A stretch of 64,000 bases of DNA from an uncultured Pelagibacteraceae bacterium (lineage in GTDB: Bacteria > Pseudomonadota > Alphaproteobacteria > Pelagibacterales > AG-422-B15), in NCBI GenBank assembly GCA_902523455.1, contig CABYZG010000007.1, positions 1 to 64,000 on the forward strand, given 5' to 3'. Made by a program: the position numbers and the translations under genes. This document shows, one piece after another, positions 1-8,696 of this stretch (positions within the stretch are counted from its first letter, which is position 1; every line of letters begins with the position of its first letter). The notes below the pieces were generated by a model that searched no databases, was not told where the DNA came from, and saw only the letters and a program-made list of their open reading frames with translations.

Positions 1-611
1 CAGAGATTCTTGTCAGACTTAGATCTGATTTAATAACTTTGCGACCTATCGCAGGTACAAGGCCGCGCGGCAAAAACATAAAACAGGACCGAATGTACGA
101 GTTGGACCTACTTTCAGACGAAAAAGAAACATCGGAACACTTAATGTTGTTAGATCTTGGTCGAAATGATGTCGGTAAAGTAGCAAAAAAATCAACCGTA
201 AGCGTAACCGCCAAATTTATAATTGAAAAATATTCTCATGTAATGCACTTGGTTTCTAATGTAACTGGAAAACTTAAAAAAAATATCAGTACAATTGAAT
301 CACTAATGGCAGGATTTCCAGCTGGAACAGTATCGGGGGCGCCAAAAATAAGAGCTATGCAAATTATAGATGAATTAGAGACTGATGTACGCGGTATTTA
401 TGCGGGTGGAATTGGTTATATCTCTCCTGATGGAGATATGGATACTTGCATCGTTTTAAGAACAGGGATAATTACTAAAAATAAATTATATGTTCAGGCT
501 GGAGGCGGTGTAGTTTATGATAGTGATCCAGAACTCGAATATATGGAGACTGTAAATAAAGCTAAAGCAGTATTAAATGCTGCTGAAATCGTACTTGGAA
601 ATAACCTATGA
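1..611 (+). CDS. trpE: Anthranilate synthase component I, 3' part (cut by window edge)
   Basis: This is the C-terminal 202 codons of the chorismate-binding subunit of anthranilate synthase. With TrpG it makes anthranilate from chorismate and glutamine, the first committed step to tryptophan. The frame is open from base 3, so the true start lies outside the window; the TTG at 39 is an internal Leu codon. Visible family motifs are GTRPRG, DLGRNDVGKV, AGTVSGAPK and GGIGYISPDGDMD, which build the chorismate/Mg site in this family. The stop overlaps the trpG start by 4 bp (ATGA), which argues for translational coupling in a trpEGDC operon. Any attenuator or promoter is out of view. Confidence 0.95.
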   Translation, partial: EILVRLRSDLITLRPIAGTRPRGKNIKQDRMYELDLLSDEKETSEHLMLLDLGRNDVGKVAKKSTVSVTAKFIIEKYSHVMHLVSNVTGKLKKNISTIESLMAGFPAGTVSGAPKIRAMQIIDELETDVRGIYAGGIGYISPDGDMDTCIVLRTGIITKNKLYVQAGGGVVYDSDPELEYMETVNKAKAVLNAAEIVLGNNL

Positions 612-1183
612 TATTGCTAATAGATAATTATGATAGCTTTACTTATAATTTAGTACACTATGTTGAAGAACTAGGACATAACGTTCAAGTATATAGAAAT
701 GACAAAATATCATTAAAAAAAATAGCAAAACTTAATCCCAAAAAAATTATAATATCACCTGGTCCTTGCACTCCTAATGAAGCAGGTATTTGTTTAGAAC
801 TTGTTAAAAGATTTTATGATAAAATGCCCATACTTGGTGTATGTTTGGGGCATCAATCCATCGGACAAGCATTCGGTGCAGAGATAATTAAAGCAAGTAA
901 AATTATGCACGGTAAAACTTCAAAAGTTTCAAATCTTGGTTCAAAAATATTCAAAGGACTACCAACATCATTTGAAGCAACTAGATATCATAGTTTAGTA
1001 ATTAAAAATGGAACACTGCCTAAAAATTTTAGAGTAATTTCTGAGACTATTGACAATAAAAAAAATGTAATAATGGGAATTGAGCATAAAAATTACCCTT
1101 GCTATGGAGTTCAATTTCATCCAGAAAGTATAGCCTCTGTTCCATTTGGCAAAAAAATAATGAAGAATTTTTTAAATTTATGA
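608..1183 (+). CDS. trpG: Anthranilate synthase component II (glutamine amidotransferase)
   Basis: A class I glutamine amidotransferase of 191 residues that releases ammonia from glutamine for TrpE. The catalytic triad is visible: Cys79 in GVCLGHQ, and His171 and Glu173 in FHPES near the C terminus. The oxyanion segment SPGPCTPNEAG lies at about residues 50-60. The N terminus MILLIDNYDSFTYNL is typical of TrpG/PabA. The start overlaps trpE by 4 bp and the stop overlaps the likely trpD start, so translation is coupled on both sides. It could also serve PabB (p-aminobenzoate synthesis), as the shared subunit does in some bacteria; that cannot be decided here. Confidence 0.97.
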   Translation: MILLIDNYDSFTYNLVHYVEELGHNVQVYRNDKISLKKIAKLNPKKIIISPGPCTPNEAGICLELVKRFYDKMPILGVCLGHQSIGQAFGAEIIKASKIMHGKTSKVSNLGSKIFKGLPTSFEATRYHSLVIKNGTLPKNFRVISETIDNKKNVIMGIEHKNYPCYGVQFHPESIASVPFGKKIMKNFLNL

Positions 1184-2190
1184 CTGATTTTAAAGAATTC
1201 ATTCAATTAGCTTACGAAGATAGTTTAGATTTAAAATCCACTAAAAAGGCCTTTATGCAAATCATGAATGGTGAAATAAGTGAGATACAAATAAGCTCCT
1301 TTATTTCATTGCTCCAAAAGTCTGGTGTTAAATCTCATCATGTAATTGCAGCTTTAGAAATAATGAGAAAAAAAATGCTCTCGATCAATGCCCCATTAAA
1401 CACAATGGATACCTGCGGTACAGGAGGTGATGGAAAAAATAGCTTAAATATCTCAACTGCAACAGCTTTTGTTTTGGCGGCCACTGGTATACCAATAGCT
1501 AAACATGGAAATCGAGCGCTAACATCAAAATGTGGATCTGCTGATGTTTTAAAAGCATTGAATATAAATGTCGATATGGAAACTTCTAAATTAGAAGATT
1601 GTCTCAGAGATACAGGAATATGCTTTATGTTTGCCCCAAACCACCATCCCGCCATGAGACACGTTGCTCAAGTGAGACAATTACTTGGATTCCGAACTAT
1701 ATTTAATATGTTGGGTCCTTTGTTAAATCCAGCAAATGTTAGAAATCAAATAGTTGGCGTTTATTCTAAAGAAGTTTTTAATATTTATAAGGACGTTTTT
1801 GAAAAAGAAGACAAAAATGTTTGCTTAATTGCTGGTCATGATGGGAACGATGAAATATCTCTCAGTGGTATTAATTTAATTTTCACAAATAAGAATGGCA
1901 TTATGCAGTTTGATCCTAAAATACTTGACTGTCCAAAAATGATAGATGATGAAATTAAAGGAAGTGACGCAATATTTAATGCTGATCGTATAATTGAAAT
2001 TTTTAAAGGCAAAAAAGATACTTTTTATAATACTGTATGTGCAAATGCTGCTTTCGGTATTCTCATAAATCAATCTGAGGATTTCAATGAAAACAATATA
2101 TTAAAAGCTTTTAATAAAGTTCAATTAATTATTGGAAGTGGAGAACCATTGAGAATTATTGATCAGTTATCTAAATTTACAAATTTATAA
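1180..2190 (+). CDS. trpD: Anthranilate phosphoribosyltransferase
   Basis: Transfers phosphoribose from PRPP to anthranilate, the second step of tryptophan synthesis. The frame is open upstream to 1099, but I chose the ATG at 1180, which overlaps the trpG stop (ATGA). The resulting 336-residue protein begins MTDFKEFIQLAYE, the normal length and N terminus for the family. The PRPP-binding motif GTGGDG is at residues 80-85 and the anthranilate-contacting KHGNRA follows about 25 residues later. The Mg-binding Asp-Glu pair is probably in the GNDEISLSG segment. The stop shares one base with the trpC start. Confidence 0.96.
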   Translation: MTDFKEFIQLAYEDSLDLKSTKKAFMQIMNGEISEIQISSFISLLQKSGVKSHHVIAALEIMRKKMLSINAPLNTMDTCGTGGDGKNSLNISTATAFVLAATGIPIAKHGNRALTSKCGSADVLKALNINVDMETSKLEDCLRDTGICFMFAPNHHPAMRHVAQVRQLLGFRTIFNMLGPLLNPANVRNQIVGVYSKEVFNIYKDVFEKEDKNVCLIAGHDGNDEISLSGINLIFTNKNGIMQFDPKILDCPKMIDDEIKGSDAIFNADRIIEIFKGKKDTFYNTVCANAAFGILINQSEDFNENNILKAFNKVQLIIGSGEPLRIIDQLSKFTNL

Positions 2191-2978
2191 TGTCAATATT
2201 AAAAGAAATATATGAGTATAAAATTGATTTTGTTTCATATCAAAAGGAAATAACTCCTCAATCAAAAATTGAAAGTAAATTGAACATTGACAATATTAAC
2301 TTTCCTTTCTTTGAAAAATTAAATCTTCAAAACAGTCAAATATCTATTATAGGAGAAATAAAAAAAGCCAGCCCCTCTTTAGGTAAATTTACTAAAGAGG
2401 ATATAAATTTAATCGATATTGCAAAAACATATGAAGACAATAATATTTCGTGCATCTCAGTTTTGACAGACGAAAAATATTTCAATGGAAAAATTGATGA
2501 TTTAATTGAAATAAGAAAAGAAGTGCAACTACCTATACTAAGAAAAGATTTTATAGTTGACGATTACCAAATATATGAAAGCAAATTAATTGGTGCAGAT
2601 TGTATCCTGATCATATTATCAATGTTAAGTCAAGATGATGCAGATAGATTCGCTGAATTAGCAAGTGAACTAAAGATGGATAGCATTATTGAAGTGCACG
2701 ACTACGATGAACTGCAAAGAGCAAAATCTATGAATTCAAATATGATAGGTATAAATAATAGAAACCTAAATAATTTTGTAACTAATTTAGACACCACAAT
2801 AAATTTGTCTCAACACTTAGATAATTGTGAAAAATTAATAATATCTGAAAGTGGCTTTCATAGTAAAAGTGACATATCAAAAATTTATACAACCACAAGT
2901 ATTAGCAATTATTTAATTGGCGAATTTTTAATGAAGTCAGATAATTTGCCCAACCATATTGAAGAATTATTAAATTAA
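2190..2978 (+). CDS. trpC: Indole-3-glycerol phosphate synthase
   Basis: A TIM-barrel enzyme of 262 residues that converts carboxyphenylaminodeoxyribulose phosphate to indole-3-glycerol phosphate. The family hallmarks are GEIKKASPSLG near residue 55 (catalytic Lys), LRKDFIVDDYQIYES in the middle, IGINNRNL, and SESGFHS near the C terminus. It is a monofunctional TrpC without the fused TrpF found in enterobacteria. The start overlaps the trpD stop by one base. In many alphaproteobacteria moaC and moeA follow trpC; here a 98-bp gap leads straight to lexA. Confidence 0.96.
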   Translation: MSILKEIYEYKIDFVSYQKEITPQSKIESKLNIDNINFPFFEKLNLQNSQISIIGEIKKASPSLGKFTKEDINLIDIAKTYEDNNISCISVLTDEKYFNGKIDDLIEIRKEVQLPILRKDFIVDDYQIYESKLIGADCILIILSMLSQDDADRFAELASELKMDSIIEVHDYDELQRAKSMNSNMIGINNRNLNNFVTNLDTTINLSQHLDNCEKLIISESGFHSKSDISKIYTTTSISNYLIGEFLMKSDNLPNHIEELLN

Positions 2979-3012
2979 AAAATTACTTAACATCAATAAA
3001 CTATTGAAAACA

Positions 3013-3040
3013 TTGTATTTTTTTTTATTGAAACTATAGG
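3013..3040 (+). promoter_or_regulatory. Putative lexA promoter
   Basis: A TTGTAT box at 3013-3018 and a TATAGG box at 3035-3040 are separated by 16 bp, a sigma70-like arrangement. A start near 3047 would lie inside the LexA operator at 3042-3056, as expected for repression. Assigned from base pattern only. Confidence 0.4.
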
Positions 3041-3041
3041 A

Positions 3042-3056
3042 GAACATTGATAGAAC
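3042..3056 (+). promoter_or_regulatory. LexA operator (GAAC-N7-GAAC)
   Basis: GAAC at 3042-3045 and again at 3053-3056, separated by 7 bases. This is the complement of GTTC-N7-GTTC, the known direct-repeat LexA box of Alphaproteobacteria. It lies 21 bp upstream of the lexA ATG and just downstream of a plausible -10 box, which fits classical autoregulation of the SOS repressor. Confidence 0.75.
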
Positions 3057-3076
3057 ATTAATGAAGGTTCGAATCA

Positions 3077-3754
3077 ATGTTAACAAAGAAACAAAAAGAA
3101 TTATTAAATTATATTCAGAAGTTCCAAAGTAAAAATGGTGTTACTCCCTCTTATGAAGAGATGAAGTCTGCACTAAATTTAAAATCAAAATCAGGAATCC
3201 ATAGATTAATTTTAGCACTCGAAGAACGAGGATTTGTAAAAAGATTAGCCCATAAAGCAAGAGCGCTTGAAATAATTAAAGATGGAATATCAAATATTAA
3301 GATTTCTGAAAAAAATAAAAATAACCTGGTGGTTGGTAATTTTATAAATAACGTGAATGATGATAATCATAAATTAAGCACTCTTCCACTCTTAGGAAAA
3401 ATTGCAGCTGGTACTCCAATTGAAGCCATTCAACAAAATGATACATCTGTTGATGTTCCAAAAGAAATGATGCCAATAGGTGAAAGTTATGCGTTAACAG
3501 TTGAAGGTGACTCAATGATCAATGAAGGTATTTACAATGGAGATACTGTTTTAATTAAAAAAACTAATATAGCGGATAATGGTGAAATAGTTGTTGCCTT
3601 AATTGATGACAACGAAGCAACTTTAAAAAGAATTAGAAAAAAAGGTCAAAGCATAGCACTTGAAAGTGCTAACCCTATTTATGAAACACGAATTTTATCC
3701 GCTCATCGAGTCAAAATTCAGGGTAAATTAATAGGTCTCCTAAGAAAATATTAA
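3077..3754 (+). CDS. lexA: LexA SOS repressor / autoprotease
   Basis: Transcriptional repressor of the DNA-damage response that cleaves itself when stimulated by RecA filaments. The N-terminal winged HTH covers about residues 1-65, starting MLTKKQKELLNYIQ, with the SYEEM/GIHRLI recognition region. The cleavage bond is probably Ala111-Gly112 in AAGTP. The catalytic dyad is Ser146 in EGDSM and Lys184 in ATLKR. The roughly 40-residue polar linker before the cleavage site is typical of alphaproteobacterial LexA. A GAAC-N7-GAAC operator directly upstream indicates autoregulation. At 225 residues the protein is full length. Confidence 0.97.
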   Translation: MLTKKQKELLNYIQKFQSKNGVTPSYEEMKSALNLKSKSGIHRLILALEERGFVKRLAHKARALEIIKDGISNIKISEKNKNNLVVGNFINNVNDDNHKLSTLPLLGKIAAGTPIEAIQQNDTSVDVPKEMMPIGESYALTVEGDSMINEGIYNGDTVLIKKTNIADNGEIVVALIDDNEATLKRIRKKGQSIALESANPIYETRILSAHRVKIQGKLIGLLRKY

Positions 3755-3801
3755 TCATATTTTGCTTTAATTATTTGATAAATAGTTTAATTAATACGTG
3801 A

Positions 3802-5124
3802 ATGCCCAAAAATAAAAGCACCTCTAAAATAAAAACAGCAAAACTTACTATTAACGAAAATACTTACGATTTACCAATATACAAGTCTACAGAAGGCGAG
3901 TCTGTTATTGATATTTCTAAACTGCACTCACAAGCAAAATTATTTACTTATGATCCAGGATTTACTTCAACAGCATCGTGTGAATCAAAAATTACATTCA
4001 TCGACGGCGATAAAGGAATTTTAAGATATCGTGGGTATGATATAGAAGAATTAGCAAATAAAAGCGACTTTATAGAAGTTGTAAATTTATTAATTTATGG
4101 TGATTTGCCTAATAAGGAACAATTAAAAAAATATAAAAAACTTATTACTCGTCACACACTTTTGCATGAACAAATTATAAACTTTTTTCAAGGTTTCAGA
4201 CGTGATGCTCATCCAATGGCAATGATGGTTGGGGTTATGGGGGCATTGTCCTCATTTTATCAAGATACCTTGGATATCAATGACGCCCATCAAAGACAAG
4301 AGGCAACTAGAAGAATAATTGCTAAATCATCAACAATCGGTGCTATGGCGTATAAATATTCAATTGGCCAAGCTTTTGTATCTCCAAAAAATAACTTATC
4401 TTTTTCAGAAAATTTTTTACATATGTGTTTTAGCAATACAGCAGAAGAATACAGAATTTCTCCTGTAATATCTAAAGCTATGGATACAATATTTATTTTG
4501 CACGCAGATCACGAACAAAATGCTTCAACATCTACAGTGCGCCTGGCAGGCTCATCTGGTGCAAATCCATTTGCTTGTATTGCTGCGGGAGTCTCATCTT
4601 TATGGGGACCAGCTCATGGAGGGGCTAATCAAGCAGCTTTAGAAATGCTTGAAGAAATTGGATCAACAAAAAATATAAGAAAATATCTAAACAAAGCAAA
4701 ATCAAAAAAAGATCCATTTAAATTAATGGGATTTGGACACAGGGTTTATAAAAACTACGATCCAAGGGCAAAGATTTTAAAAAAAATATGTAAAAAAGTT
4801 TTAGCTCATGTAGGAATAAAAAATGATCCAATACTTAAACTCGCTATAGAGCTAGAAAAAATTGCTTTAAATGAAAAGTATTTTATAGATAAGAAATTAT
4901 ACCCTAATGTTGATTTCTATTCTGGAATAATTCTTAGAGCAATAGGATTTCCCCCTGAAATGTTTACAGTTATTTTTGCTATAGCTCGAACTGCTGGATG
5001 GACTGCCCAATGGACAGAGATGATAGAAGACCCTATTCAAAAAATTGGAAGACCAAGGCAGTATTATACTGGCAATAAATCCCTTAAATATGGCGTAAAG
5101 AGATCTAGAAAAAACACTAGATAA
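3802..5124 (+). CDS. gltA: Citrate synthase
   Basis: Type II (proteobacterial, NADH-sensitive class) citrate synthase of 440 residues that condenses oxaloacetate and acetyl-CoA into citrate at the entry of the TCA cycle. Active-site motifs are GPAHGGANQ (His about residue 272), MGFGHRVYK (His about 313) and the catalytic Asp in NVDFYSG about residue 370. The ATG at 3802 follows lexA by 47 bp. The stop lies 2 bp from the convergent lpxI stop with no visible terminator between them. In many relatives gltX precedes gltA and lpxB lies on its far side; both are absent here. Confidence 0.97.
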   Translation: MPKNKSTSKIKTAKLTINENTYDLPIYKSTEGESVIDISKLHSQAKLFTYDPGFTSTASCESKITFIDGDKGILRYRGYDIEELANKSDFIEVVNLLIYGDLPNKEQLKKYKKLITRHTLLHEQIINFFQGFRRDAHPMAMMVGVMGALSSFYQDTLDINDAHQRQEATRRIIAKSSTIGAMAYKYSIGQAFVSPKNNLSFSENFLHMCFSNTAEEYRISPVISKAMDTIFILHADHEQNASTSTVRLAGSSGANPFACIAAGVSSLWGPAHGGANQAALEMLEEIGSTKNIRKYLNKAKSKKDPFKLMGFGHRVYKNYDPRAKILKKICKKVLAHVGIKNDPILKLAIELEKIALNEKYFIDKKLYPNVDFYSGIILRAIGFPPEMFTVIFAIARTAGWTAQWTEMIEDPIQKIGRPRQYYTGNKSLKYGVKRSRKNTR

Positions 5125-5126
5125 CT

Positions 5127-5951
5127 CTACAGAGCTGCATCATAAATTTTCAATTCATATTTTTTAGCATATTGTAAAACTTTTCTTTTTTCATGAATCA
5201 ATGTGTATTTAGGATAAATTGCAATTCCATTTAAATTTGCCTTTTTAATTAGTCTAAGAGTGTTTAAACCAATTACAGGTAAATCAACTAATTTACTTTG
5301 ACTTTTCTTGGGTATCTTTACAAGTATTCCATCTTTGAATTTTAATTGATTAAGGTTTTTTCTCACATCAAAAACTCTATTTAATAAATTATCAGTTCCT
5401 TCAGCGGCCTCAATTGCAATTATATATCCACTAACACAAACAACTGCTTGAGCATTATCAAATTTAGATATCTCATTTAAGAGTTTTTTAGATTTATCAA
5501 TATCAATTGCATCTTTATTAAAGTTTAATTCATCTAATTCTTCTGTATTAAAAAAAAATGATTTTGAGACTTCTCTTGGAGAAATAATTTTAAAGCCATT
5601 TTGATTAAAAATTTCTAAAACACTTGATAGAATTTTGCCGTCCCCTTGTTGATATGAATTTAACAGTTTTGGTATATATTTTTCAATTTCACCATCATTT
5701 TTAAAATGAGATAAATCAGGTCTATTAATCTTACCTAGAAAAAGTAAAGTTTTAATTTTATTTATCTTTAAAGTTTCAAAAATTTTTTTTAATTGAAAAA
5801 TTTTTAAATTATAAATTTTCTTATTTTTAACTTGATTATTATTTAGATTAATAAATATAGAATTATCATTTAACTTTTTGCATTCTATAAAAAATGCTTT
5901 AGAAATCATATCATAACCACCAATTATAGCCAGTGATTGATTATTTTTCAT
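5127..5951 (-). CDS. lpxI: UDP-2,3-diacylglucosamine pyrophosphatase, LpxI family
   Basis: Length (274 residues) and position directly after lpxA match LpxI (DUF1009), the alphaproteobacterial functional replacement of LpxH. It hydrolyses UDP-2,3-diacylglucosamine to lipid X in lipid A synthesis, probably at the inner membrane surface. The N-terminal Rossmann-like strand LAIIGGYDMIS, the middle GDGKILSSV and the C-terminal IGLNTLRLIKKANLNGIAI correspond to conserved family regions. The gene is the last of the rpsB-lpxI run and overlaps lpxA by 11 bp. LpxB, which normally follows and uses the product, is not present. Confidence 0.88.
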   Translation of the reverse strand: MKNNQSLAIIGGYDMISKAFFIECKKLNDNSIFINLNNNQVKNKKIYNLKIFQLKKIFETLKINKIKTLLFLGKINRPDLSHFKNDGEIEKYIPKLLNSYQQGDGKILSSVLEIFNQNGFKIISPREVSKSFFFNTEELDELNFNKDAIDIDKSKKLLNEISKFDNAQAVVCVSGYIIAIEAAEGTDNLLNRVFDVRKNLNQLKFKDGILVKIPKKSQSKLVDLPVIGLNTLRLIKKANLNGIAIYPKYTLIHEKRKVLQYAKKYELKIYDAAL

Positions 5952-6720
5952 ATTTACACAAACCTCTTGAACTTTCTTTATTCAGAAAGATAAGCAATTT
6001 CTTTATTAGAGGATTATTAGTATTTTTAAGTTTATTAATTTCTTTGGATATTGTCTCACCGGTGAATATTTTTTCAACAGCTTGTGAATACTCTCGAATT
6101 TGACTCTTGGTATAATCAGCTCTTTTTAATCCAATAATATTTACACCTGTAACCTTTGCTCTGTTTCCGATGGCTAAGCTATATGGAATAACATCATTTT
6201 CTACAGCTGACATACCACCAATCATAGCAAGACTTCCAATTTTACAAAATTGATGCACAGCAGAAATACCTCCTATTACAGCACTTTCTTCAACATAAAC
6301 ATGCCCTCCAAGTGTTACTTGGTTTGCAAATATTACATTATTTTCTATAACACAATCATGAGCAATATGAACACCGGTCATAAACAATGAACTATTTCCG
6401 ATTATTGTTTCCATATTATCGCCTTCAGTTCCAAGATTGGCTGTACAGTGTTCTCTAAAAGTGTTGTTGCTACCAATAGTAAGCCTGCTTTTCTCTCCAC
6501 GATATTTTAAATCTTGAGGAATTGAACCAATTGAACAAAAAGGAAAGAATTTATTATTTTCAGAAATATCTGTATGACCATTAATATAAACTGACGGGTA
6601 AATTGTATTATTGTTAGCTATTTTAACATTATCACCAATGACTGAGTAAGCACCTATTGTAACATTCTCCCCCACAATCGCGTACTTGGAAACTATTGCT
6701 GTTTTATGTATATTATTCAT
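5941..6720 (-). CDS. lpxA: UDP-N-acetylglucosamine 3-O-acyltransferase
   Basis: Catalyses the first step of lipid A synthesis, moving a 3-hydroxyacyl chain from acyl carrier protein to UDP-GlcNAc. The protein (259 residues) is a left-handed beta-helix with hexapeptide repeats through about residue 190, followed by a C-terminal helical domain. The catalytic His is His121 in HIAHD, matching E. coli His125. It overlaps fabZ by 8 bp and lpxI by 11 bp, which suggests coupled translation. Confidence 0.97.
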   Translation of the reverse strand: MNNIHKTAIVSKYAIVGENVTIGAYSVIGDNVKIANNNTIYPSVYINGHTDISENNKFFPFCSIGSIPQDLKYRGEKSRLTIGSNNTFREHCTANLGTEGDNMETIIGNSSLFMTGVHIAHDCVIENNVIFANQVTLGGHVYVEESAVIGGISAVHQFCKIGSLAMIGGMSAVENDVIPYSLAIGNRAKVTGVNIIGLKRADYTKSQIREYSQAVEKIFTGETISKEINKLKNTNNPLIKKLLIFLNKESSRGLCKYEK

Positions 6721-7171
6721 TATTACGATCCATTATCATCGCACTCCATTTAGAACTGCATACCAATTCTTCTTTTTCGTTGTACGAATTTCCTTCAAAT
6801 CTCCAAACTCTACCCTTCGAACGCATCGCAACTACATTTGCCTTTATTTTTTCATTTGGAAATACCGGTTTTCGAAATTTTGAGTTTTCTATATTCATTA
6901 AATATACAATTTTATCAAAAGTTTCATCTCTTATACTATGTGCAATTAATGCTGCTGCTGTCTGAGCCATCATTTCAACAAGTATTACGCCTGGGACGAC
7001 TGGATGACCTGGAAAATGGCCAGTGAAGAAACTGTCTTCATCTCTAAAGGTTTTAATACCTGTAGCTTTATTCAATTTTTGAATATTATGAAGTTCTTCT
7101 ATATACAAAAATGGTTCTCTGTGTGGTATTAATTCTTTGATTTCAGAAAGGCATATTTTATTTTTTTCCAT
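6713..7171 (-). CDS. fabZ: 3-hydroxyacyl-ACP dehydratase FabZ
   Basis: Hot-dog fold dehydratase of fatty acid synthesis that removes water from 3-hydroxyacyl-ACP. The active-site helix motif HFPGHPVVPGV contains His52, and Glu66 follows in VEMMAQ; these match the catalytic pair of the family. At 152 residues it has normal length. It lies between lpxD (14-bp overlap) and lpxA (8-bp overlap), the usual arrangement in which FabZ and the Lpx acyltransferases compete for 3-hydroxyacyl-ACP. Confidence 0.97.
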   Translation of the reverse strand: MEKNKICLSEIKELIPHREPFLYIEELHNIQKLNKATGIKTFRDEDSFFTGHFPGHPVVPGVILVEMMAQTAAALIAHSIRDETFDKIVYLMNIENSKFRKPVFPNEKIKANVVAMRSKGRVWRFEGNSYNEKEELVCSSKWSAMIMDRNNE

Positions 7172-8138
7172 ATATTTTTTTATAATTTTTTATAAAGTTG
7201 TATTTGTTTACCGCAGGGTTACCCATAACCATCTCACCATCATCAAGATTTTGGAATACGCCACTTTTTGCAGCTATTTGAACGTTGTTTCCAATTGTTA
7301 TATGACCAGCTATACCTGTTTGCCCACCAGTTAAAACACCATTTCCAATTTTAGCACTTCCGGCTATACCTGTCATTGCTGCAAATGCAGCGTTGCTACC
7401 TATTTCTACATTATGCGCCACGTGACAAAGATTATCAAAATATGTATTTTTCCCGATAACTGTATCGCTAAAACTTCCTCTATCAATTGTACACCCTGAA
7501 CCTATGGAAACATTAGATTGCAACAATACTCTTCCAATATGATAGATATCTATATTTTTATTGCTTAAGAAAAATCCAAAGCCTCTTTGTCCTATTGAAG
7601 TGTTGCTTCCGATGTATACATCTTCATGTAAAATTGAATTTGATATAACGGAGTTTGAATCAATCACAGTCCCATTACCAATGACACAATTGATTTTTAT
7701 TATTGCTCCATGACGTATTTTTACATTTTTTCCAATTACCACACCGTTTTCAATTACGACGTTATTACCAATTTCACAACTTTCATCTATTAATGGATCG
7801 CTAATATTTCCTTTTTCCTCTTCAGTATAATCTCTATAAAAAATATTTGATATTTTAGCAACTGCCTCTTGTACATTGTCTACAATAAATTTTTTTAAAT
7901 TAGGATCTAACTCATTAGCCTTTTTTTTTGTACATATAATTCCAGAACTCAATGGTAAATTGAGTTTTATTTTTTCATTGTCATATAAAAAAGAAAGTGA
8001 GTTATCTTTAATATTTCTTATACTTACAAAATTATCATAATAATCATCCTTGGGTACATTGATTAATTTGCAATCAATTGAGGAACTGATCTGATCAATG
8101 CTAATAGGGCCTAATTTTTTAAAAAAACTAGGAGTCAT
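7158..8138 (-). CDS. lpxD: UDP-3-O-(3-hydroxyacyl)glucosamine N-acyltransferase
   Basis: Third enzyme of lipid A synthesis; adds the N-linked 3-hydroxyacyl chain. The N-terminal uridine-binding domain covers about residues 1-100 and is followed by hexapeptide repeats forming a left-handed beta-helix. The conserved HVAHNVEIG segment contains the likely catalytic His. The C terminus PAVNKYNFIKNYKKI forms the usual acyl-carrier-binding helix. Length 326. It sits 5 bp after the skp-like gene and overlaps fabZ by 14 bp. Confidence 0.96.
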   Translation of the reverse strand: MTPSFFKKLGPISIDQISSSIDCKLINVPKDDYYDNFVSIRNIKDNSLSFLYDNEKIKLNLPLSSGIICTKKKANELDPNLKKFIVDNVQEAVAKISNIFYRDYTEEEKGNISDPLIDESCEIGNNVVIENGVVIGKNVKIRHGAIIKINCVIGNGTVIDSNSVISNSILHEDVYIGSNTSIGQRGFGFFLSNKNIDIYHIGRVLLQSNVSIGSGCTIDRGSFSDTVIGKNTYFDNLCHVAHNVEIGSNAAFAAMTGIAGSAKIGNGVLTGGQTGIAGHITIGNNVQIAAKSGVFQNLDDGEMVMGNPAVNKYNFIKNYKKIYGKK

Positions 8139-8143
8139 AATAT

Positions 8144-8695
8144 TTAATTTAGAGATACTTCAATACTAGGCAGCTTTTTATTTAAAATTTTAAGTGCCTC
8201 TTCTGTAATATCCATGCTTTCAGCATTTAATAAAACAGAATTTTTTTCCAAAAGTATAGTAATTCCCTTTTCATTGGAAATTTCTTCAAGAATTGGCTTT
8301 AATGCATTAAGAACTTCATTTCTAGACTCAGATACAATTCTGTCAATTGACATTAGTTTTTCTTGTCTTGTAATGTTATAATTTTGTACCTTGTTCTCGT
8401 ATTCTTTTCTTTTTTCATCGAATGCCGCTGGTGCCATTATTTGCTGTGACTCAATTAATACATTTTGCTCATCTATTAAACTTTGATCACTCTTTTTTAT
8501 TTCTTCTTCAATCTGTTTAGCATAATTTTCAATTTGTTTAGCCGCATCTACTGCTGCATCAGAGTCTGACAAAACATAATTTAAATCAACGACTCCAATA
8601 TTTGTATCAGGATATTCAGCATATAAAGGGCTAAAGAATAACTGTGATAGCAAAGACAAAACTAAAATATATTTATATTTGATATTAAATTTCAT
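8144..8695 (-). CDS. skp: Skp/OmpH-family periplasmic chaperone
   Basis: An N-terminal signal peptide (KYILVLSLLSQLFFSPLYA, residues about 8-26) is followed by the short strand NIGVVDLNYVLSDSDAA and a long charged coiled coil over residues 45-130. This is the architecture of the trimeric periplasmic holdase Skp/OmpH, which carries unfolded outer-membrane proteins to BamA. Length 183. It is one base from bamA and 5 bp from lpxD, the standard position. Confidence 0.9.
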   Translation of the reverse strand: MKFNIKYKYILVLSLLSQLFFSPLYAEYPDTNIGVVDLNYVLSDSDAAVDAAKQIENYAKQIEEEIKKSDQSLIDEQNVLIESQQIMAPAAFDEKRKEYENKVQNYNITRQEKLMSIDRIVSESRNEVLNALKPILEEISNEKGITILLEKNSVLLNAESMDITEEALKILNKKLPSIEVSLN

Positions 8696-8696
8696 C

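Noticed and set aside
1099-1179. Longer TrpD beginning at 1099
   Set aside because: The extension overlaps the conserved end of trpG; ATG at 1180 gives the usual start and an ATGA overlap.
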